NCBI RefSeq assembly: GCF_008330225.1
Contig: NZ_CP042466.1
Span: 3,218,001-3,282,000 of the forward strand
Direction of reading: 5' to 3'
DNA: 64,000 nt
DNA from: Geobacter sp. FeAm09
GTDB taxonomy: Bacteria; Desulfobacterota; Desulfuromonadia; Geobacterales; Pseudopelobacteraceae
This document shows, piece after piece, positions 54,232 through 62,172 of the stretch. The position numbers and the translations under genes are program-made. Position 1 is the stretch's first letter; each line of letters begins with the position of its first letter. The notes beneath the pieces were generated by a model. The model did no database searches and was not told the DNA's origin. It saw only the letters and a program-made list of their open reading frames with translations.

Positions 54232-55476
54232 ATGAAAACATATTTTTCCAGATGGGTACTGGCGGGAATCCTTATAATGGCAAGTTTGGCAGGCTGCGGC
54301 GGCGGCAGCGGTGGTGGCGGAGGGACCCCGGCCGCCAGCACCGTGGTCAAGGGAACGGTATCTGCCGGGATCATCTACCCCGGCACGGTATACGTCTATG
54401 CGGTAACTGCAGCCGGCGCGAAGGGAGCGCTCCTGGCGGGCCCGGTGGCAACGAACATCGACGGCACGTACAATGCGTCCCTCGGTCCTTACAGCGGCGC
54501 AATACTCCTCGAGGCCAGCGGCACCTACACGGATGAATCGACCGGCCATACCGTAACCATCACCGCAGCCAATCCGCTGCGGGCAATGGTGGATTCGGTC
54601 GACAATTCGACCAAAAACAACCGGATCGCCTCAATTACTCCGCTCACCGACCTGGCCTGGCACAAGGCCAGCAAAAACGGTACGACACCGACTCCAACGA
54701 CGGCCATGCAAGGCGCCAACAAACTGGTGGACGATCTCTTCAGAATCACCGACATCATCGGCACGGAACCGGTACGGCCCGACAACGCATCCATGGCCAA
54801 CGCCAGCCAGGAGGCACAGGCCTACACCCTGGCATTGGCCGCCTTGTCCAATTTGGCGAGCACGGCGTCAGGGACCACCGACGAGGACAAGTTGAACTCG
54901 GTCCTCACCTCCCTCGAAGTCGAGACGGAAGATGCGGAAAGTAGCGGCAGCATGAGTTCAGGCGCCATAACCAGTTACGAATCGGCATTGACGGCCGTGC
55001 CTTTGTGCGCCGACTTCCCGTCGGCACGCGATCAGCTCCTCGGAATGGGAAAAAAACCGCAAATAGTGACCATGGCCATCAGCGGCACGCTGCCGGCAGG
55101 AACCAAAATCTATGCAATCCAGGGAACCATCGCCTTGCCGGTAAATACGGCGGACAACCAGCTTCTGGTATCGCTTCTCGCCGATAGCAACGGCAAAACA
55201 TTGTCGGATGTGCTTTTGCTCACGGGAACTGCGGCGGGAATGGCGGCTGCGGAACCGGTTGCGACTTTTCTGATACCGCAACGGCAGATGAATTTCAGCA
55301 TTATACTGAGTCCCACGGGAGCAGGAATTGGTACCGGCGATTTTGCCGCCCTTACCTATTATGTATCCAGTAGCGTCGCGGTAACTGCCGCGGACTTTTC
55401 CGTAGTCAGCGGCAGCTTGGCCGTGAAGGATGCAGCGGGTGCCGACATTGCAGGCTTGACTCTCATCCTGAAATAA
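54232..55476 (+). CDS. Large lipoprotein of unknown function
   Basis: A 414-aa predicted lipoprotein. The signal peptide ends in ILIMASLAGCGGG with lipobox C22, then a glycine-rich linker. Residues 35-110 look like a carboxypeptidase-regulatory or Ig-type beta domain (VVKGTVSAGIIYPGTVYVYAV). The middle is helical, and the C-terminal part (from about 280) resembles a cohesin-like beta sandwich (LPAGTKIYAIQGTIALPV, and later VTAADFSVVSGSLAVKDAAG), but this is only an impression. It lies 70 nt after the oxidase in the same direction and ends in a terminator, so a shared function is likely. Confidence 0.75.
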   Translation: MKTYFSRWVLAGILIMASLAGCGGGSGGGGGTPAASTVVKGTVSAGIIYPGTVYVYAVTAAGAKGALLAGPVATNIDGTYNASLGPYSGAILLEASGTYTDESTGHTVTITAANPLRAMVDSVDNSTKNNRIASITPLTDLAWHKASKNGTTPTPTTAMQGANKLVDDLFRITDIIGTEPVRPDNASMANASQEAQAYTLALAALSNLASTASGTTDEDKLNSVLTSLEVETEDAESSGSMSSGAITSYESALTAVPLCADFPSARDQLLGMGKKPQIVTMAISGTLPAGTKIYAIQGTIALPVNTADNQLLVSLLADSNGKTLSDVLLLTGTAAGMAAAEPVATFLIPQRQMNFSIILSPTGAGIGTGDFAALTYYVSSSVAVTAADFSVVSGSLAVKDAAGADIAGLTLILK

Positions 55477-55518
55477 CGCGCGAACAGCCGCCATGGAATA
55501 AAGCGGGCGGCCTTGCTG

Positions 55519-55555
55519 GCCTGGGCTACGACGGATGTCGTGGCCCAGGCTTTTT
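55519..55555 (+). terminator. Rho-independent terminator
   Basis: A 14-bp stem (55519-55532 with 55537-55550, one G-T pair) and GGAT loop are followed by TTTTT at 55551-55555, after the lipoprotein gene. Confidence 0.85.
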
Positions 55556-55653
55556 CATCTCACGGGGAGGAACGCGCAAATCCAGATGCCGGAATCCCTG
55601 GCGGAACCGCCGCGTTGCCGAAAGCCGCCGCATCACGCCGTCACCGCGTCCCA

Positions 55654-56154
55654 TCACTGGGGCGCGGTGACGGTCGTCAGCTCCGCCCCCGGGTCGGTCC
55701 CGTACACGAAGCGCCAGTCGCTGTACTTCTTCTTGCCGATAAAGCCATCGAGGCCCGAGTATTCCGCGAACGAGTTTTTGAGCGGCACATCCTCACTGGT
55801 GCTCGCCACCCCGATGATCCCCTTTGCCCCGGTCTTGTCTTTAATGATGGCCCACTCCTTGCCGGTCATGGGATCTTTGTAGAGTTGCCGCAGATGCCGT
55901 TTTTTCTGAAGGTCGCGCGGGTCCTGCAGCAAGTCCTTCAGGTCATTGAGCGGCGTGACCTTCGCCTTCGACATGTTCCAGGAGCCGATGGCATTCCTGA
56001 TCTGGAGGCCGCGGAAGAGCAGTTCCTTCTCCCGCTCGCGCTTCATGATCGTCTTCCACGGCTGCCCCATAAGGCCGAGCATGATCCCCATGATGACCAC
56101 AATCATCAGCGCGGCCAGGAAGGTAAAACCCTTTTGGTTGAGCATGTTGTTCAT
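55654..56154 (-). CDS. Type II secretion / type IV pilus-like pseudopilin
   Basis: A 166-aa pseudopilin. The N-terminus MNNMLNQKGFTFLAALMIVVIMGIM has the prepilin peptidase cleavage site after QKG, followed by the hydrophobic helix. The usual glutamate at mature position 5 is replaced by alanine. The rest resembles PulG/GspG-type minor pseudopilins (RNAIGSWN, DLKDLLQDPRD, LRQLYKDPMTGKEWAII, SDWRFVYGTDPG). No other secretion or pilus gene lies nearby, so it must act with machinery encoded elsewhere. Confidence 0.85.
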   Translation of the reverse strand: MNNMLNQKGFTFLAALMIVVIMGIMLGLMGQPWKTIMKREREKELLFRGLQIRNAIGSWNMSKAKVTPLNDLKDLLQDPRDLQKKRHLRQLYKDPMTGKEWAIIKDKTGAKGIIGVASTSEDVPLKNSFAEYSGLDGFIGKKKYSDWRFVYGTDPGAELTTVTAPQ

Positions 56155-56233
56155 GGGGAGACAATACCACAAACGCCGGTCTGTTTGCAAAACGTTAACC
56201 GCGCCCCATCCGCGGCGCCGCCCGCCGGAAAAG

Positions 56234-57148
56234 CTACGTTGCCAGGCCGTCACAGCCGGCAACATCCCACGCCCCCTGCGCCACATCGAGGAACGCGGAC
56301 ACCAGCGGCGTGCGGAAACTCGCGCGGCGCCTGATGAGCGCCAGGGAACGCGTGAGCGCCAGCGGGCTGTCGATCGCAACAAGCCAGCCGTGCTCAAGCT
56401 CGCGGTGGACGGCCAGGCGCGAAAGGCAGCTCACCCCCAGCCCCGAGGCGACGCCGTTCTTGATCGCCTCGGTGTGGCCAAGCTCCAGCGCTATGGAATA
56501 GCTGACCCCAAGGGCGTCCATTGCCGCTTCAAAGACTTCACGGGTCCCCGATCCCCGCTCCCGCATGACCCAGGGGGCCGAAGCCAGCATCTCCGCCGTG
56601 GCGCCCCCCTCCATGCCCCAGGCATGGTCCGGCCCCGCCACCACCACCAGTTCGTCGTCGCGCCACGGGACGGCCACCACCCCGCGGCTGTGGCACGGCC
56701 CTTCAATAAAGGCGATATCCAGCTTCCCTTCCTCCACCCAGGCGACCACCTGCCGGGTATTCCCCACCCGCAGCTGCACCCTGGTTTTGGGGTACATCCG
56801 GGCAAAGGCGCCCAAAAGCGCCGGCAGCAGGTAGTTGCCGACGGTCGTGCTCCCCCCCACCAACAGCTCCCCGGTCAACTCCCCGCCGTTTTTCTGCAGC
56901 CGCTGCTCCAGCCGCCTGACCGCCTGGAGGATTCCGCCGGCCTCCGCAAGCAGCAGACGGCCCCGGTCGTTGAGGATCAGCCTCCGGCCGGAGCGTTCGA
57001 ACAGGGGAGCCCCGGTAAGGGACTCAAGCTGCGACACCGCCATGCTGATGGCCGACTGGGTCAGCAGAAGCTCCTCCCCCGCTCGGGTGACGTGCCCCGT
57101 CCGGGCGACCTTCTCGAATATTTCCAGTTGTCGAAACGATATGGTCAT
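56234..57148 (-). CDS. LysR-family regulator (YeiE-like)
   Basis: A 304-aa LysR-type regulator. The helix-turn-helix covers residues 1-62 (SFRQLEIFEKVARTGHVTRA, QSAISMAVSQLESLTG) and the effector domain begins near 90 (LLVGGSTTVGNYLLP). It is divergent from a UPF0324 (YeiH-like) transporter, the same pairing as yeiE-yeiH in enteric bacteria, where YeiE responds to sulfite. A LysR box-like inverted repeat lies between the two genes. The sulfite role here is inference from the pairing. Confidence 0.92.
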   Translation of the reverse strand: MTISFRQLEIFEKVARTGHVTRAGEELLLTQSAISMAVSQLESLTGAPLFERSGRRLILNDRGRLLLAEAGGILQAVRRLEQRLQKNGGELTGELLVGGSTTVGNYLLPALLGAFARMYPKTRVQLRVGNTRQVVAWVEEGKLDIAFIEGPCHSRGVVAVPWRDDELVVVAGPDHAWGMEGGATAEMLASAPWVMRERGSGTREVFEAAMDALGVSYSIALELGHTEAIKNGVASGLGVSCLSRLAVHRELEHGWLVAIDSPLALTRSLALIRRRASFRTPLVSAFLDVAQGAWDVAGCDGLAT

Positions 57149-57154
57149 GGGATT

Positions 57155-57180
57155 GATAAATATTACTTATTAAATTTATC
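57155..57180. promoter_or_regulatory. LysR-type operator in yeiE/yeiH-like divergent region
   Basis: GATAAAT at 57155-57161 and its complement ATTTATC at 57174-57180 flank a 12-nt AT-only spacer, the size expected of a LysR dyad, 6 nt from the regulator start. Confidence 0.5.
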
Positions 57181-57254
57181 ATTATTATTCATTTTTATTT
57201 ATAACATTCGCGCCATAGAATGGCAACACCGAAGACGGCACAAGGATGAGACAC

Positions 57255-58187
57255 ATGAAAGGGGGCGTCACGGTGAAGATATTGTTCTGGATACTGTTTT
57301 TCGCAAGCTGCCTGCCCGCTGTCGGCGCCCCCCTGGCCCTGGCCGGGGGGATCGCCTTCGGCATCGTGGCGGGCAACCCGTGGGGCAATGCCGCCTCGGA
57401 CTGGAGCCGGCGCCTGCTGCAAACATCGGTGGTCGGACTGGGGTTCGGCATGAACCTTTCCCAAGTGCTCACAACGGGCAGAGACGCCTTTGTCTACACC
57501 GCCATCAGCATCTGTTTCACCATGGCGGCGGGATACCTGCTCGGCAGGCTGTGCAAGACCCCGCAGCGCACGTCACTCCTGATAACCTTCGGCACGGCCA
57601 TTTGCGGCGGCAGCGCCATCGCCGCCATGGCGCCGGTCATCAAGGCGAAGGAGGAAGAGACCGGCGTGGCCCTGGCAACGGTCTTTACCCTCAATTCCGC
57701 GGCCCTGATCCTTTTCCCTCCCCTGGGGCATCTGCTGGGCATGGGGCAGCGGCAGTTCGGACTGTGGTCGGCCCTGGCCATCCACGACACCAGCAGCGTC
57801 GTGGGGGCCGGGGCGGCATACGGCAGCCTGGCGCTGGCAATCGGCACCACGGTCAAACTGACCAGGGCGCTCTGGATCATGCCTTCCGCCCTGATTGCCG
57901 CCCGGTTCGCCAAATCGGAGGGCAGGGCCGGCATCCCGCTGTTTATTATCGGCTTTGTGGCAGCGGCAGGCATCCGCACCCTGCTGCCCCAACTGGACAG
58001 CCTCTGGCACGCCTGCACCGGGCTCGCCCGGCAGAGCCTGGTCGTCACCCTCTTTCTCATCGGCAGCAGCCTGACCAGGGAGGTCCTCGGCGCAACCGGC
58101 GTCAAACCCCTTGTCCAAGGCGCAACGCTCTGGCTGATGGTTTCCGTGGCAAGCGCCGCCGCCATCCTCCTGGGCTGGATCGCGTGA
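57255..58187 (+). CDS. UPF0324 membrane protein (YeiH-like, putative sulfate/sulfite exporter family)
   Basis: A 310-aa polytopic membrane protein with about ten hydrophobic segments. Family marks are SVVGLGFGMNLSQVL, LLITFGTAICGGSAIAAMAPVI and ALAIHDTSSVVGAGAAYG. YeiH relatives are annotated as putative sulfate exporters; the TauE/SafE sulfite exporter-like gene at 59830 is a separate family. The start is taken as the ATG at 57255 with AAGGA 8 nt upstream; a GTG at 57273 with a GGGGG site is an alternative. It is divergent from the YeiE-like LysR. Confidence 0.92.
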   Translation: MKGGVTVKILFWILFFASCLPAVGAPLALAGGIAFGIVAGNPWGNAASDWSRRLLQTSVVGLGFGMNLSQVLTTGRDAFVYTAISICFTMAAGYLLGRLCKTPQRTSLLITFGTAICGGSAIAAMAPVIKAKEEETGVALATVFTLNSAALILFPPLGHLLGMGQRQFGLWSALAIHDTSSVVGAGAAYGSLALAIGTTVKLTRALWIMPSALIAARFAKSEGRAGIPLFIIGFVAAAGIRTLLPQLDSLWHACTGLARQSLVVTLFLIGSSLTREVLGATGVKPLVQGATLWLMVSVASAAAILLGWIA

Positions 58188-58285
58188 ACGTCCCGGAGCC
58201 GTCATGCCCGCTCCGCGCCGGGCGCTACCGTCGGCACCACCTCCAGCCGTGCCCACCGGCCTTGCACATTTTAGCAAATATCTGA

Positions 58286-58315
58286 TTGACTTATTAGTTA
58301 GTGTGCAAATATAAT
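58286..58315 (+). promoter_or_regulatory. Sigma-70-type promoter of pal with flanking dyad
   Basis: TTGACT at 58286-58291, 18-nt spacer and TATAAT at 58310-58315 form a near-consensus promoter 55 nt before the pal start. TTGCACA at 58262-58268 and TGTGCAA at 58302-58308 form an inverted repeat that spans the -35 element and could be an operator. Confidence 0.7.
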
Positions 58316-58369
58316 CAGTTAAAATAATGTGTACTAGAAACATTCACCATTCCAAAAGGAGAAAATGCA

Positions 58370-58954
58370 ATGAAACCCGTTGTAGGAACAGCATTGATGG
58401 CCTGTTGTGTGTCCGTGATCATGATCGCCGGTTGCGCCAACAAAGAGGTTGTGAAGAGCGACGAACCGGTCGTTCAGAAGACCGAGGCGGCCAAACCCGC
58501 GACCTCGACGACGACAAAAGCGAACGCTGCCGACGCAGCCCAGCAGGCCCCGCAGAAAGCTGCCGAACAGAAAACGGCCAACGCAAGCCAGTCGGCGAAG
58601 GCGACGGCGCAACAGACCAGCTTCGAGACGATTTACTTCGGCTTCGACCAGGCGAACCTGAGCCAGGCGGCCCGCGACGTCCTGAGCAAGAACGCCGCCG
58701 CCATACTGAAGACGCGCTCCGATGCCAAAATCAAGATCGAAGGCAATTGCGACGATCGCGGCTCTGCGGAATACAACCTGGCCCTGGGAGAACGGCGCGC
58801 CAATGCCGCCCAGAAATACCTGGAGACCCTGGGCGTGCCTGCCGACAAGATGTCGGTCGTGAGCTACGGCAAGGAACGGCCGGCGGTGGCCGGGCATGAC
58901 GAGGCGGCCTGGGCGAAGAACCGTCGTGACGATTTCGTCATCGCAACCCCCTGA
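58370..58954 (+). CDS. pal: OmpA-family peptidoglycan-associated lipoprotein
   Basis: A 194-aa outer-membrane lipoprotein that binds peptidoglycan. The signal peptide ends IMIAGC with lipobox C22. A long alanine/threonine/lysine-rich linker spans residues 28-82, and the OmpA-like domain begins at FETIYFGFDQANLS, with the ligand-binding segment NCDDRGSAEYNLALGERRA near residue 125. The loop reads GNCDDRG where most Pal proteins have GHTDERG; this variant is known in related bacteria. It lacks the tolB neighbour usual for pal, so it may be a second Pal-like protein. Confidence 0.85.
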   Translation: MKPVVGTALMACCVSVIMIAGCANKEVVKSDEPVVQKTEAAKPATSTTTKANAADAAQQAPQKAAEQKTANASQSAKATAQQTSFETIYFGFDQANLSQAARDVLSKNAAAILKTRSDAKIKIEGNCDDRGSAEYNLALGERRANAAQKYLETLGVPADKMSVVSYGKERPAVAGHDEAAWAKNRRDDFVIATP

Positions 58955-58962
58955 CAAGCAGC

Positions 58963-58990
58963 GGCGCCCGGGGGTGACGTCCCGGGCGCC
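58963..58990. terminator. GC-rich hairpin after pal
   Basis: A perfect 10-bp stem (58963-58972 with 58981-58990) with an 8-nt loop lies just after the pal stop and 12 nt before the next gene; no T-run follows, so it may only modulate downstream expression. Confidence 0.5.
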
Positions 58991-59001
58991 ATGAGGGTCT
59001 C

Positions 59002-59610
59002 ATGAACAAGGCAATAACCAAAGCGGCGGTATTCGGCATGGCGGCGCTCATGCTGGCCGGCTGCATGCCGACCGCCCACAAGGTCGATGTGCTGTACAAC
59101 CCGCTGGCCGTGTATCGCGGCGGCAGCGGGCAGATAACCCTGGTCACGGAGGTCGCGCACCAGGAGCAGCGAGCCTCCAGTCCCTCCATCCGCTGGGTAT
59201 TGGGACAGATCACGGATAGCGACGGCGCCGTGCGGGGCGATGTGATCAGCGACTATCCGCCCCAAAGCGTGATCGCCGACGCCATGAAACGGGAGCTTTC
59301 CGCGGCGGGCTACCGGGTGGACCAGACGGCAACGCGGCAGGATCGCCAGGGCCGGGTTGTCGTCCTGACCGCCGTCACCGTGGCCCTGAACGAAGTGGCC
59401 TCCCTGGCCAAGCTTCAGGCCTCGTGCAACCTGGTGGTGAAGGTGGAACTGTGGAACGACGGCCAGGTCATCAAGCGTTCCGAGTACCACTCCAAGCTGT
59501 CCGATATGGCCATCAAGGACCGCGACGTATTGCCGCAGCAACTGTTTCAGGGGGCGCTCGCCGAGATCATGCAGCAGGCGGTCCCCGATATCATCAGGCA
59601 GTTCAACTAG
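59002..59610 (+). CDS. YajG-like lipoprotein
   Basis: A 202-aa predicted lipoprotein with signal peptide MNKAITKAAVFGMAALMLAGC (C21). The mature part has the alternating strands and helices of the YajG/DUF4410-like group (GDVISDYPPQSVIADAMKRELSAAGYRVD, LQQL-like helix VLPQQLFQGALAEIMQQAVPDI). The assignment is by pattern only. It follows pal with a hairpin between and ends in a terminator. An envelope role is likely. Confidence 0.7.
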   Translation: MNKAITKAAVFGMAALMLAGCMPTAHKVDVLYNPLAVYRGGSGQITLVTEVAHQEQRASSPSIRWVLGQITDSDGAVRGDVISDYPPQSVIADAMKRELSAAGYRVDQTATRQDRQGRVVVLTAVTVALNEVASLAKLQASCNLVVKVELWNDGQVIKRSEYHSKLSDMAIKDRDVLPQQLFQGALAEIMQQAVPDIIRQFN

Positions 59611-59646
59611 TACTGCCCTCCAGTACTCTTTCTTGTCATGCCTTAT

Positions 59647-59677
59647 CGGCGCACCCCACGGTGCGCCGTTTTTTTTT
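59647..59677 (+). terminator. Rho-independent terminator
   Basis: A 9-bp perfect stem (59647-59655 with 59660-59668), CCAC loop and nine T residues lie after the YajG-like gene. Confidence 0.9.
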
Positions 59678-59829
59678 GCCGACGCCCCCAAGCGCCGGGC
59701 GGGCGGAATAGCTTGACAATCGCCGTCAAATCGCGAAAATGTGTGTTTGCACAACGCTCCGGCGCCCCTGACCCATGCCGCCGGCCTCGTTCGTTCCTGC
59801 ACCACTTCAAGCCCCAGAGACGACACCCT

Positions 59830-60585
59830 ATGCCTGCATTGCTCCTGCTACCTCTCCTGTTCCTCACCGGCCTCGTCGCCGGGCTGGTGGATTCCATCGC
59901 CGGCGGCGGCGGACTGATTACGATTCCGGTGCTTTTGGGCGTCGGCATGCCGCCCCAGGCCGCCCTCGGCACCAACAAGCTCCAGGCGAGCTTCGGCTCG
60001 GGCAGCGCCATGCTGACCTTTGTCCGTTCGGGCACGGTGCGCCTGGACGATTGCCGGGCCGGGATCGCCTATACCGCCATCGGGGCGGCCCTGGGCACCA
60101 TTACGGTGCAGATGCTCGACCCCGCGCTGTTGCGCCACGCCATCCCCTGGCTTTTGGTCGCCATTGTGCTCTACACCCTTTTGACCCCCCGCCTGGGGTA
60201 TGAGGACATCCACGCCCGGGTGAAACCGGGCCCGTTCTTTTTTGCGGCCGGCCTTGTCCTGGGCTTTTACGACGGTTTCCTCGGACCGGGCACCGGGTCG
60301 TTCTGGGTGATGGCGCTCATGCTCGGTCTGGGGTTCAACATGACCCGGGCAACCGGCTACACCAAGGTCATGAACTTCACCAGCAATGTGGCGTCCCTGG
60401 CCCTGTTCATCTGCGGCGGCTCCGTGCTCTGGCGGGAAGGGCTGATCATGGGGGTCGGCCAGTTCGTCGGCGCCCGCATCGGCGCCCGCATGGTGGTGCG
60501 CAAGGGGACGCGCTTCATCAGGCCGGTCTTCGTCACCATGGTCCTGGCCATCACGGCCAAGCTCATCTGGCAGAACTTTCATTGA
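59830..60585 (+). CDS. TauE/SafE-family (UPF0721) anion exporter
   Basis: A 251-aa membrane protein with about eight hydrophobic segments. The family pattern GLVAGLVDSIAGGGGLITIPVLL is at the N-terminus and recurs degenerately as GLVLGFYDGFLGPGTGSFWV in the second half, reflecting the internal duplication. GTNKLQASFGS is another hallmark. It resembles E. coli YfcA. The ATG at 59830 has only a weak ribosome site. The stop overlaps the apparent TTG start of the glycosyltransferase, so the two are coupled. Sulfite or sulfoacetate export is known for some family members only. Confidence 0.92.
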   Translation: MPALLLLPLLFLTGLVAGLVDSIAGGGGLITIPVLLGVGMPPQAALGTNKLQASFGSGSAMLTFVRSGTVRLDDCRAGIAYTAIGAALGTITVQMLDPALLRHAIPWLLVAIVLYTLLTPRLGYEDIHARVKPGPFFFAAGLVLGFYDGFLGPGTGSFWVMALMLGLGFNMTRATGYTKVMNFTSNVASLALFICGGSVLWREGLIMGVGQFVGARIGARMVVRKGTRFIRPVFVTMVLAITAKLIWQNFH

Positions 60586-61601
60586 GAACCGTGAGCAGGC
60601 CGCCCCGCGTTTCCATTCTCATGCCGGTGCGCAACGAGGCCCGCTACCTGACGGCCGCCCTGGAGTCGCTCTTCCGGCAGACCATGGTCGATTGGGAACT
60701 GGTCGTCGTGGACGACGGTTCCACGGACGCGACCCCCGCCATGCTCGCCGCGGCCGCCCGCCGCGACCCGCGCGTACGCCCCCTGCGGTGCCGGGAAGGG
60801 GGGCTGGTGGCGGCGCTCAACGAGGGGCTGGCCGCCTGCCGCGCCCCCCTCATCGCCCGCATGGACGGGGACGACATCGCCCACCCCCGGCGCCTGGAGA
60901 TGCAGGCGGACCTGCTGGATGCCGAGCCGGGGATCGGGCTTGCGGCCTGTGCCTTTCGCCACTTTCCCCGCCCGGCCATCAAGCAGGGTATGGTGGCCTA
61001 TGAGGCCTGGCAGAACGGGCTCCATGACCACGGGACCATCATGCGCGACCTGTTCGTGGAGTCCCCGTTCGTGCACCCCAGCGTCATGCTTCGTCGCGAC
61101 CTGCTGGCCGGCGTGGGGGGGTATCGCGACTGCGGCTGGCCCGAGGACTACGACCTCTGGCTGCGGCTGGCGGCTGCCGGCTGCCGCTTTGCGCGCCTGG
61201 CGCAGCCGCTCTTCTTCTGGCGCGACCACCCGGAGCGGGCGACCCGCACCAAAGCGGAGTATGCCGCCAACGCTTTCCGCGCCTGCAAGCTGCATCACCT
61301 GCTGCCCGGCTTTCTGGCCCGCCAGCAGAGCGTCGTCATGGCCGGTGCCGGGCTGGAAGGACGCGCCTGGCAGCGTCTTTTGGCGGCAGAGGGCATCGGG
61401 GTCTCCCGCTGGCTCGATGTGGACCCCCGCAAAATAGGGCGCCAGTTGCACGGCGCGCCGATCATCCCCCCGCACCAGTTGCAGCTATCCGGCGAAAAAA
61501 TGCTGGTCGCCATCGGCGTCCGCGGCGCCCGCGAGGAGTTCCGGCGCCTGATCCATCCCCTGGGACTGCGGGAAGGGCTCGACTTTATCTGCGTAGCCTG
61601 A
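60582..61601 (+). CDS. Family 2 glycosyltransferase with C-terminal Rossmann-like domain
   Basis: A 339-aa protein. The first about 225 residues are a GT-A glycosyltransferase (RVSILMPVRNEARYLTAALE, VVDDGSTDATP, metal-binding ARMDGDD, and PEDYDLWLRLAAAG for the acceptor site). From about residue 250, SVVMAGAGLEGRAWQRLL followed by DVDPRKIGRQLHGAPIIPP resembles the nucleotide-binding half of PglD-type sugar-modifying proteins. The start is TTG at 60582, overlapping the TauE stop, or GTG at 60591; neither has a good ribosome site. The product is probably a surface polysaccharide, but there is no polysaccharide cluster nearby. Confidence 0.88.
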   Translation: MRTVSRPPRVSILMPVRNEARYLTAALESLFRQTMVDWELVVVDDGSTDATPAMLAAAARRDPRVRPLRCREGGLVAALNEGLAACRAPLIARMDGDDIAHPRRLEMQADLLDAEPGIGLAACAFRHFPRPAIKQGMVAYEAWQNGLHDHGTIMRDLFVESPFVHPSVMLRRDLLAGVGGYRDCGWPEDYDLWLRLAAAGCRFARLAQPLFFWRDHPERATRTKAEYAANAFRACKLHHLLPGFLARQQSVVMAGAGLEGRAWQRLLAAEGIGVSRWLDVDPRKIGRQLHGAPIIPPHQLQLSGEKMLVAIGVRGAREEFRRLIHPLGLREGLDFICVA

Positions 61602-61673
61602 TACAAATAAGCCATCACGGTGGTACGACACATCTCTTACCGTGCACGAAAGGTGCGGGGAAAAGGGCATACA

Positions 61674-61976
61674 ATGGAACTGAGCAAAGAGGAGCTGGCG
61701 CTTTCCATCGACGAGGCGGAATGGGACTGGCTGCGCGCCCACCTGGAGCGGGGTGGCATCATTCTCGTCAACGACAGCCTCGATCTGGCCGACGCCGCCC
61801 TGCGGGTGGCGGGCGACGATACGGAGGTCATTGCCGACTGGATCAGCGCCGGGATGATCGGCAAGCCGTCCGAGTCCCAGATTCACGCCTGGGACGGCAA
61901 TCGCCACAAGAAGTTCGCCATGCTGATCGTCAGCCCCTACGTCCTCATTCAGGAGAAGACCCCCACCTTCCACTGA
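61674..61976 (+). CDS. DUF2288 protein
   Basis: A 100-aa soluble protein of the DUF2288 family. EAEWDWLRAHLERGGIILVNDSLDLADAALRVAGDD and the C-terminal MLIVSPYVLIQEK are the family marks. The ATG at 61674 follows AAAAGGG. Function unknown. A bidirectional terminator separates it from nuoN on the other strand. Confidence 0.88.
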   Translation: MELSKEELALSIDEAEWDWLRAHLERGGIILVNDSLDLADAALRVAGDDTEVIADWISAGMIGKPSESQIHAWDGNRHKKFAMLIVSPYVLIQEKTPTFH

Positions 61977-62114
61977 CGCCGCGTTTCGGTTCGGCGGCGT
62001 GACGGAGCGCGCCCGTTCGCGCTCCTGTCGGCGGGCCGCCGCCTCCGCCGCGATACGCAACCGGGCAGCCGTTCCGGGCGTACGGATTCGGTATATTGCA
62101 ACGACACACATGAA

Positions 62115-62149
62115 AAAAGGGCGGTCCCACAGTGCGGGGCCGCCCTTTT
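62115..62149. terminator. Bidirectional rho-independent terminator
   Basis: A 14-bp stem (62115-62128 with 62136-62149, one G-T pair) with A-run and T-run arms lies between convergent DUF2288 and nuoN. Confidence 0.88.
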
Positions 62150-62172
62150 CATTGCGTACGTGCAACCGGCGA

